Shown: piece by piece, positions 58,791 through 64,000 of the stretch | Layout: each line of letters opens with the position of its first letter | Numbering within the stretch: position 1 is the first letter of the stretch | NCBI RefSeq assembly: GCF_004309355.1 | Contig: NZ_BJCC01000009.1 | Location: 62,001 to 126,000 of the forward strand | DNA: 64,000 bases | Direction of reading: 5' to 3' | Source: Enterococcus florum | GTDB taxonomy: Bacteria; Bacillota; Bacilli; Lactobacillales; Enterococcaceae | The notes under the pieces: model-generated | Database searches by the model: none | The model's input: the letters and a program-made list of their open reading frames with translations, nothing else | What the model was told of the DNA's origin: nothing | Translations under genes and position numbers: made by a program

Positions 58791-59084
58791 TTATTCAAAG
58801 GAAAGTCTTTGGTATTCGTTGTCACCGAATTTAAAGTATAGTTCAATATTGCTTTTTTGAAGATGGCTGCATGCAAGCAAAAAGTCGTTTTTAGACCAAG
58901 TCGATGCTGGAACACCATAAATATACTCAGCAATATATAAGAGTGATCCATCCGCTTTCAAATAAGAGGTCATCTTGTGAGTACTGATTAGGGAAGTAGC
59001 ACAATAAAAGCTCAATTCTTCCGGCTGTGTATGTGGTGCAAATCGCTCAAATATTCGAGTTCGGGTAAATGCCACGATGCTCAC
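58791..59084 (-). CDS. Hypothetical protein (97 aa)
   Basis: A soluble protein without recognised motifs (IFERFAPHTQPEELSFYCAT, LKADGSLLYIAEYIYGVPAS, NIELYFKFGDNEYQRLSFE). The start is a GTG at 59084 or at 59075; the purine-rich GAAAGGCGGTGA fits the second slightly better. It could be a toxin-antitoxin or phage-type small protein, but nothing proves that. Confidence 0.55.
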   Translation of the reverse strand: MSIVAFTRTRIFERFAPHTQPEELSFYCATSLISTHKMTSYLKADGSLLYIAEYIYGVPASTWSKNDFLLACSHLQKSNIELYFKFGDNEYQRLSFE

Positions 59085-59165
59085 CGCCTTTCTTCAATCA
59101 TTCGTTATTTAGACTGTTTATTATGTTGTAATCGTAACAAAAATTGTCGCAATCCACAAAAAAAA

Positions 59166-59192
59166 TGCCTAGCTGTGGAAAAGCAGCTAGGC
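59166..59192. terminator. Bidirectional terminator
   Basis: GCCTAGCTG / CAGCTAGGC with an 8-base loop, A runs on both plus-strand sides; it ends the minus-strand gene at 59306-59512. Confidence 0.85.
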
Positions 59193-59305
59193 AAAAAAAT
59201 GGGGATTTAAGGGTGTTTCTATAGTATAGTTTACTAAGCGAGCAGATGATGCGCAAGAAATATGCTCTCAAACAATAACAGTCACCCGACCCCCTGGGAA
59301 ATGGA

Positions 59306-59512
59306 TCAATAGTCTTTTGCAATCAGCAAATGAATATTTTCTTCGTGTTCTGTATAAAATCTTTCCAATAACACAGGCATTTTTTCATTTAGATAGTCAC
59401 GTGCGTCTTCTTTTGTGGCAAAGTTCTTCTTATTGGTTAATTCTTCCATCGAGTCAATTGACAAAATCGCCGTTTCCAACAGTAGCTGATACAAGTTGAC
59501 TGTACAGCTCAT
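59306..59512 (-). CDS. Small hypothetical protein (68 aa)
   Basis: An acidic helical protein (LYQLLLETAILSIDSMEELT, KEDARDYLNEKMPVLLERFY, HEENIHLLIAKDY). GAAGGAGGGAG is a very good ribosome site and a terminator follows, so the gene is convincing. No family recognised. Confidence 0.68.
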   Translation of the reverse strand: MSCTVNLYQLLLETAILSIDSMEELTNKKNFATKEDARDYLNEKMPVLLERFYTEHEENIHLLIAKDY

Positions 59513-59818
59513 ACTACTCCCTCCTTCATTTTTCCCTCATCGCTAATGTAACAAGTTCTAAAGGAAGCGTCCAATGGGACCACATGGAGATGTACTGTTA
59601 TTTATTGGCTTTTAAAATTGATTAAAATCAGCTATGTAGCTGTATAAATAATCTTTTCTTTAGTGAAAAGGAGAAAACAATAATTTATATTTTGTTGTTT
59701 TATTATTTGGATTTTTTTTAGTTAAAGTTTTGAATAGCTTTTTTTTTGATAGGAATTTAAGAATAGTAGTTGAGATCAAATCCCGATAACATCTTTTATC
59801 TATTTGAAAAAAGACACG
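59513..59818. other. AT-rich intergenic stretch
   Basis: About 300 AT-rich bases between the 68-residue gene and the next terminator. It presumably holds the promoter of the minus-strand gene; nothing specific is recognised. Confidence 0.5.
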
Positions 59819-59855
59819 AAAAAAGCACCTACTTCATGGACAAGTAGATGCTTTT
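59819..59855 (-). terminator. Terminator of the 49-residue gene
   Basis: AAAAGCA.CTACTT pairs with AAGTAG.TGCTTTT; on the minus strand T6 follows. Confidence 0.8.
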
Positions 59856-59893
59856 ACAGAGAACTGGAATCCTTCATTAGAGTGTTTCGCTCC

Positions 59894-60043
59894 TTATGCT
59901 GATTTTTTCAATTCTTGTACTGCTTTTTCGATCGTAACCCCAGTTGCGAAATGATTGTCGTCTTTTTTATCAAATACGATAAAAAGATTCAATTCTGTGT
60001 TCAAGGTTACTCGATATTGTAAGTCACTGTTATAGAATGTCAT
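59894..60043 (-). CDS. Small hypothetical protein (49 aa)
   Basis: MTFYNSDLQYRVTLNTELNL, then FIVFDKKDDNHFATGV and TIEKAVQELKKSA. A predicted beta hairpin is followed by a helix. The start at 60043 is chosen because AAAGGAG is 7 bases away; the in-frame ATG at 60049 is only 1 base from it. A terminator follows. Too short for most gene finders but well formed. Confidence 0.65.
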   Translation of the reverse strand: MTFYNSDLQYRVTLNTELNLFIVFDKKDDNHFATGVTIEKAVQELKKSA

Positions 60044-60249
60044 ATTCATTCTCCTTTCTTAATGGTGACGAAAGGCAACTAATCACGTTGATAACGAAAT
60101 TCCATACATAGTATAACACAAAATCAAAAATGAATCCAATTTTTAGTTTTTTTCGAAGGAGCGCTGTAACAGTAAGAAAGGAGATAACACTGCACAAGGC
60201 ATTTTTTATGAGGGATGTTTAATAACGGATTTCCGCTTTTAAAAAGAAA

Positions 60250-60290
60250 AGCCCCAGTCAACTTCTAAAATAAGCTGCCAGGGCTGGTTT
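60250..60290 (-). terminator. Terminator of the HAD hydrolase gene
   Basis: AGCCC..GGCAGCTT pairs imperfectly with AAGTTGAC..GGGGCT; on the minus strand TTTT follows. Confidence 0.65.
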
Positions 60291-60295
60291 GACGA

Positions 60296-60892
60296 TCAAA
60301 ATTGTTCTAGAGCGGCTTTTAGCTTTTCCGGATTTTTTCGGAAGTGAAATCCTGCCATGCCTGCTTCCTCGGCAGCCAAGATATTCGCTGCAGTATCATC
60401 GATGAAGAAGCATTCAGCTGGATTCAATTGAAAATGAGCGAAAAAGGCTTGATAGATAGCTGCCTCCGGCTTGGACAAACGCCAATCAGAAGAAATGAAG
60501 AAACCATCAAAGGCTTCGTGGCTGGGGACTGTCTCTTTGAAAAGGTAAAAATCTTCCGGTGCATTGGACAACAAATAGATTCGGTATCCTTTTTCCTTTA
60601 ATTCTCTAGGCAGTTCAGCCATTTGAGGCAAGGGATGCAGACCTAAGTACCAGGTATCCAGCAGATCGTCTGCGATTGGATGGAGAAGCTCTGGCAGACG
60701 CTCTTTGACGTCACTTCTCAAGGCTTCTTTGGTGATTGTTCCTTTGTCAAAGCGCAGCCAGTCCACTGAGCCAAATAGTTCGTCGATCAATTGTTTTTGC
60801 TGTGCCGGATCTGCCGTTTTTTCACCAACAAAGCGCCATGGATCAAAATCGACCAGCACATTGCCCATATCGAACACAATATTCTTAATCAC
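60296..60892 (-). CDS. HAD-superfamily hydrolase (YihX-like)
   Basis: A 198-residue phosphatase with HAD motif I FDMGNVLVDFDP, motif II LLSNAPEDF, the lysine of motif III in SKPEAAIYQAF and motif IV FIDDTAANI. The helical cap resembles YihX-type sugar-phosphate phosphatases. AAAGGAGG precedes the start. The substrate is unknown. Confidence 0.9.
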   Translation of the reverse strand: MIKNIVFDMGNVLVDFDPWRFVGEKTADPAQQKQLIDELFGSVDWLRFDKGTITKEALRSDVKERLPELLHPIADDLLDTWYLGLHPLPQMAELPRELKEKGYRIYLLSNAPEDFYLFKETVPSHEAFDGFFISSDWRLSKPEAAIYQAFFAHFQLNPAECFFIDDTAANILAAEEAGMAGFHFRKNPEKLKAALEQF

Positions 60893-60968
60893 GGAAAAAA
60901 CCTCCTTTTTCTTCTTCTTTCCAGATTAACAAAGAATGAGCTGTTTTGGCTAGAAAAACTAAAAAAAT

Positions 60969-61000
60969 AGTTGACAACGCAACTAATTTGTTTTTATGAT
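60969..61000 (+). promoter_or_regulatory. Promoter of the MarR-MATE operon with dyad over the -35
   Basis: TTGACA (60971-60976), 18-bp spacer, TATGAT (60995-61000). AGTTG / CAACT (60969-60973, 60980-60984) form a small dyad over the -35, a possible MarR operator. Confidence 0.75.
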
Positions 61001-61029
61001 AAAGCGAAGGCAAAGAAAAGAGGAAAATC

Positions 61030-61476
61030 ATGAAACATAGTTTAAGCCGTCTGATTTCGATCTTGTATCGAAAAAATCAGGCGTATTTGAATGACGTGAT
61101 GATGTCGCAGAATCTCACGTCTACAGAAACGATGGTCCTGATGTTCTTGTATAAGCATCAACAAGTGACCCAAGAGGACATCGTTCATTATTTGCAGCTG
61201 GATAAGGCTTCGATCACTCGGACCATTCAATCGCTGATCAAAAAAGGATATGTGGTCAAGAAAAAAGATCTTCACGACAAACGCTGCAATAATATTTTCT
61301 TATCCGAGAAAGGAATGCAGCTCGAAACGTTGATCGTCAACAAACTAGAATGGTGGAATGAATTATTGCTGCAAGATTTCACTGAGGAAGAGCAGCAATT
61401 TCTTTATGGCAGCCTGCTGTCATTGGTTGAAAAAATAGAAAAGAGAGAGGGGCAGACCTATGAAGGAACAAACTAA
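61030..61476 (+). CDS. MarR-family transcriptional regulator
   Basis: A 148-residue winged-helix protein (LTSTETMVLMFLYKHQQVTQ, LQLDKASITRTIQSLIKKGY, KDLHDKRCNNIFLSEKG). It overlaps the MATE efflux gene by 17 bases, so the two are translated together. In such pairs the regulator usually represses its own operon until a drug binds. Confidence 0.9.
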   Translation: MKHSLSRLISILYRKNQAYLNDVMMSQNLTSTETMVLMFLYKHQQVTQEDIVHYLQLDKASITRTIQSLIKKGYVVKKKDLHDKRCNNIFLSEKGMQLETLIVNKLEWWNELLLQDFTEEEQQFLYGSLLSLVEKIEKREGQTYEGTN

Positions 61477-62833
61477 TCCATTAGGAACAGAGCGTGTCGG
61501 GCGCTTGATTATTCAATTTTCGATTCCGGCGATCATTGGAATGGTCATCAACGCATTGTACAACGTGGTTGACCGAATCTATATAGGAAATGCTCCCGGA
61601 TTAGGGCAAAACGGCTTGGCAGGAATCACGATCGGCTTTCCGATCATGATCGTATTGATCGCCATCGGGCTGTTGTTCGGTGTTGGCGGAGCGACGTTAT
61701 TCTCGATTCGATTGGGAGAAAAAAAGCCGCAGGAAGCAGAAGAAGCAATGGGGAATGCCTTTTCTTTGTTGTTGATCAGCGGGATTTTGTTTATGGTGTT
61801 AGGGCAAGTATTTTTATCTAAGGTGTTGCTTCTATTTGGTGCAAGTGCAACGGTTCTGCCTTACTCGATGGAATACATGCGCATCATTTTTATGGGTGCT
61901 GTTTTTCAGATCACCAGTTTGGGGATGAATAATTTCATGCGGGCAGACGGACAGCCCAAATTAGCGATGATTACGATGTTTATGGGGGCAGGAGTCAATA
62001 TCGTTCTTGACCCTGTGTTTATTTACTTGTTGGATATGGGAATGGCCGGGGCAGCTCTGGCAACAATCCTATCGCAATTTATTTCAATGGTCTGGATCTT
62101 GGCCTATTTTTTCGGCAAACGAAGCCGCCACAAGATCCACCTGAAAAATATGCGTTTGCATTGGAAGACTGCCAGTCGTTTAACGGCATTGGGCTTACCG
62201 TCCTTCTTTATCCAATTGGCCAATAGTTTTTTGAATGTTGTGTTGAATGTCCGCTTGACAGCCTTTGGCGGGGACGTTGCTGTTTCTGGCATGGGAATCG
62301 TCAACAGTATCCAAACCATTTTACTGATGCCGATCACTGGGTTGGTTCAAGGAACACAGCCGATCATCAGCTTTAACTACGGGGCAAAGAAGATGTACCG
62401 GGTTTGGCAAGCGCAAAAGTTGGCGATCCTGACTGCCACCGTGATCGTTTTGATCGGCTGGATCGTTACTCGTGTGGCTCCGGAATTGCTGGTCTCTCTG
62501 TTCAACCGAGACCCAGAATTAATGACCTTCAGTTCGTTTGCTTTAAAGGCCTGGTTTACCTGTTTGCCCGTGATCGGCTTTCAAATCGTAGCCGCAAACT
62601 TCTTTCAAGCGACTGGGAAGACGAAGATAGCGATCTTTTTGACCTTGACGCGCCAAATTTTATTACTGCTGCCAGCGATTTTTATCTTTTCCAATGTGTG
62701 GGGATTAGAAGGGATCCTCTATGCTGCTCCTTTTTCGGATGCCGTTTCTGCCTTATTGACCGCGACACTTTATGTGTTCGCGATCAAAAAGCTGACGAAA
62801 GAACAGCCAGCTTTGGATCATCTTGAGTATTAG
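61460..62833 (+). CDS. MATE-family efflux transporter
   Basis: A 457-residue protein with 12 membrane helices in two related halves (GRLIIQFSIPAIIGMVINAL and RLTALGLPSFFIQLANSFLN both begin halves; LVQGTQPIISFNYGA). It is of the MepA-like group that exports cationic drugs using sodium or proton gradients. GAGAGG lies upstream of the ATG inside the marR end. Confidence 0.92.
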   Translation: MKEQTNPLGTERVGRLIIQFSIPAIIGMVINALYNVVDRIYIGNAPGLGQNGLAGITIGFPIMIVLIAIGLLFGVGGATLFSIRLGEKKPQEAEEAMGNAFSLLLISGILFMVLGQVFLSKVLLLFGASATVLPYSMEYMRIIFMGAVFQITSLGMNNFMRADGQPKLAMITMFMGAGVNIVLDPVFIYLLDMGMAGAALATILSQFISMVWILAYFFGKRSRHKIHLKNMRLHWKTASRLTALGLPSFFIQLANSFLNVVLNVRLTAFGGDVAVSGMGIVNSIQTILLMPITGLVQGTQPIISFNYGAKKMYRVWQAQKLAILTATVIVLIGWIVTRVAPELLVSLFNRDPELMTFSSFALKAWFTCLPVIGFQIVAANFFQATGKTKIAIFLTLTRQILLLLPAIFIFSNVWGLEGILYAAPFSDAVSALLTATLYVFAIKKLTKEQPALDHLEY

Positions 62834-62838
62834 ACAGC

Positions 62839-62873
62839 AAAAGAGGTCGAAAGCTAGCGCTTTCGCCTCTTTA
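62839..62873. terminator. Bidirectional terminator overlapping the opposing gene's end
   Basis: AAAGAGG.CGAAAGC / GCTTTCG.CTCTTT with a 4-base loop. The right arm codes the last residues of the minus-strand membrane protein and the loop holds its stop codon. Confidence 0.88.
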
Positions 62874-63477
62874 TTTTGGGCTGTTTTACAGCCGTATTGA
62901 AATCTGGTGTTTGCTTGAATTTCCGGCTGAAGCGTTTTGGCAGCACCAAAATCAATAATTCAAAGGGTGTAGCTAAAATCGTCCATACCACTTGTCTGGC
63001 GCTAGGATAGAACGTATAGACCTTGGTCAAGGAAAGATGCAAAATCAGCAAACCAGGCAGCAGCAAAAGAGCCGTTTGCCATGTGGCGGTCCAGTCAGTA
63101 AAATAGCGCAGCCCACTTAATCCCAGAGGATAAAGATAAACGAGCGTACTAATCAGATTGACACGCCAGCTATGGGTCAGCAGGCGAATATTCAGTAGAA
63201 AGAAAATTGCGGATAGCAAAATTCCGATGGGTGGAAAGAGACTTACTAAAAAAGAATAAGCAATTCCCCAGATGATCATGCCAGGACCTTTGACTAGAGC
63301 GGCTAAAAGCAGCATGCCGCCGATCAGCAACAGCTGATTTTGGAGCGAGGCTACGGCCAATAAGCTGAAGAACCCCAGCAGCAGCCAGTGCCAAAGACTG
63401 GATAGCGGCGCTTTTTCAGGAAATCGCTGCCTTAAGGATTTTGCGGTATTGGGAAACTCTCGTTGGAAATCGTTCAT
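62854..63477 (-). CDS. Hypothetical membrane protein (207 aa)
   Basis: About six membrane helices (WLLLGFFSLLAVASL, LLLIGGMLLLAALV, GMIIWGIAYSFLVSLFP, IGILLSAIFFLLNIRLL, TALLLLPGLLILHLS) with a polar N-terminus and a very basic C-terminus (PKIKRRKR). GGAGG precedes the ATG. No family recognised. Confidence 0.72.
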   Translation of the reverse strand: MNDFQREFPNTAKSLRQRFPEKAPLSSLWHWLLLGFFSLLAVASLQNQLLLIGGMLLLAALVKGPGMIIWGIAYSFLVSLFPPIGILLSAIFFLLNIRLLTHSWRVNLISTLVYLYPLGLSGLRYFTDWTATWQTALLLLPGLLILHLSLTKVYTFYPSARQVVWTILATPFELLILVLPKRFSRKFKQTPDFNTAVKQPKIKRRKR

Positions 63478-63512
63478 ACGATCCCTCCTAATCGATCACA
63501 AGGATCAGTCTT

Positions 63513-63543
63513 TTCTGTGTACAGCAGGTGCTGTACAGAGGAC
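63513..63543. repeat. Hairpin before tatD
   Basis: TACAGCA / TGCTGTA with a GG loop, extended by G-C and T-A pairs and flanking partly paired TCT/AGAGGA. It is not followed by a T run, so it is not a terminator; it may be a leader element. Confidence 0.5.
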
Positions 63544-63667
63544 CATTATAAAAAGTTTTTCGAAAGGTTGCATCAGACTAAAGATGGAGAACTGGAAAAT
63601 TCATTGTTTTATGCTATGGTAGTAAAGAAGAAAGTAGACAGGTACCGACCTGCAAGGAGGAAGCTTC

Positions 63668-64000
63668 ATGATTTTTGATTCCCATACCCATTTGAATGCA
63701 GAACAATTTAACGAAGAGATTCCCGAGACCGTTGAACGGGCGAAAGAATTAGGTGTAACCGAAATGGCTGTCGTCGGCTTCGATACACCAACGATCAACA
63801 AAAGTTTGGAGTTAAACCAAGCATACGAAGGAATTTACTCGATCATCGGCTGGCACCCCACTGAAGCGGGCAGCTATACAACCGAAATCGAAAAAAAGTT
63901 GGTCAAACAATTGACTCTACCCAAAGTGGTCGCACTAGGAGAAATCGGCTTGGATTATTATTGGATGGAAGACCCAAAGGAAGTCCAGGAAAAAGTGTTT
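63668..64000 (+). CDS. tatD: TatD-family metal-dependent DNase, N-terminal part (3' cut by window)
   Basis: The first 111 residues of a TatD-type hydrolase: metal-binding FDSHTHLN (residues 3-10), IIGWHPTEAG (histidine) and ALGEIGLDYY with its conserved glutamate. The frame runs off the window, and about 145 more residues are expected. GGAGG is 9 bases before the ATG. In Bacillus tatD follows metG directly and precedes rnmV and ksgA. Confidence 0.93.
   Translation, partial: MIFDSHTHLNAEQFNEEIPETVERAKELGVTEMAVVGFDTPTINKSLELNQAYEGIYSIIGWHPTEAGSYTTEIEKKLVKQLTLPKVVALGEIGLDYYWMEDPKEVQEKVF

Overview
The window is a low-to-mid GC Firmicute chromosome segment, most likely Enterococcus. Supports for this are strong AAGGAGG ribosome sites, Gram-positive gene families (XpaC-TelA, MacP, YhaO-YhaN-YhaM, a long bifunctional Rel, a BglG/BglP/GH1 set), a sortase-anchored nucleotidase and a 6S RNA gene beside rarA as in Bacillus. 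The species cannot be fixed from sequence alone. Both ends are cut: an Mga-like regulator on the left and a TatD-family nuclease on the right. No rRNA, tRNA or CRISPR array was seen.

Layout. 1-5 kb holds stand-alone regulators (Mga-like, AraC-GyrI, MerR-GyrI, MarR) and a membrane-anchored FMN-binding protein. 5-10.7 kb is the yhaO-yhaN-yhaM operon plus a membrane protein. 10.7-12.9 kb is a DeoR regulator with a DUF1576 membrane protein, preceded by a cluster of CATATAAAA repeats. 13.1-14.9 kb is the most unusual part: a TetR gene and five small genes, four of them paralogous 51-63 residue membrane-anchored microproteins and one HU-like helical repeat protein, with TetR-type palindromes before tetR and before the microproteins. 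It converges on an AgrA/AgrC-like two-component system, which is divergent from a small secreted protein whose promoter carries a 21-bp-spaced direct repeat typical of LytTR sites. Next come wrecks of an XRE regulator and an IS30-family element.

17.9-33.4 kb is mostly housekeeping and membrane-stress functions: nanE, a phosphohexomutase, an Fe-S-biosynthesis-family protein whose Shine-Dalgarno sits inside a terminator, a BceRS-like two-component pair, a sugar permease, an ABC exporter with its MerR regulator, a DUF389 protein, xpaC-telA, the nudix-macP-mtnN-nicotinamidase-like genes, a LytTR/DUF3021 pair and a split CrcB pair. 33.4-41.8 kb holds a universal stress protein, the 6S RNA gene, rarA, a 3-methyladenine glycosylase, prmA, rsmE, rel and dtd. 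41.9-45.8 kb is a 1292-residue cell-wall nucleotidase with a collagen-like stalk. 45.9-50.6 kb is fumC-malic enzyme and metG.

50.6-57.8 kb is a complete beta-glucoside system: licT-type antiterminator, PTS EIIBCA, RpiR regulator and two unrelated phospho-beta-glucosidases (GH4 and GH1). Control appears to have three layers: a RAT/terminator switch, a TTGTAAA-type operator shared by both transcription units, and a cre-like site over the first promoter. 57.8-63.5 kb contains an Imm-5-like protein, several small unknown proteins, a HAD hydrolase, a MarR-MATE pair and a membrane protein. The separation of metG from tatD by about 13 kb suggests that this last part is an accessory insertion.
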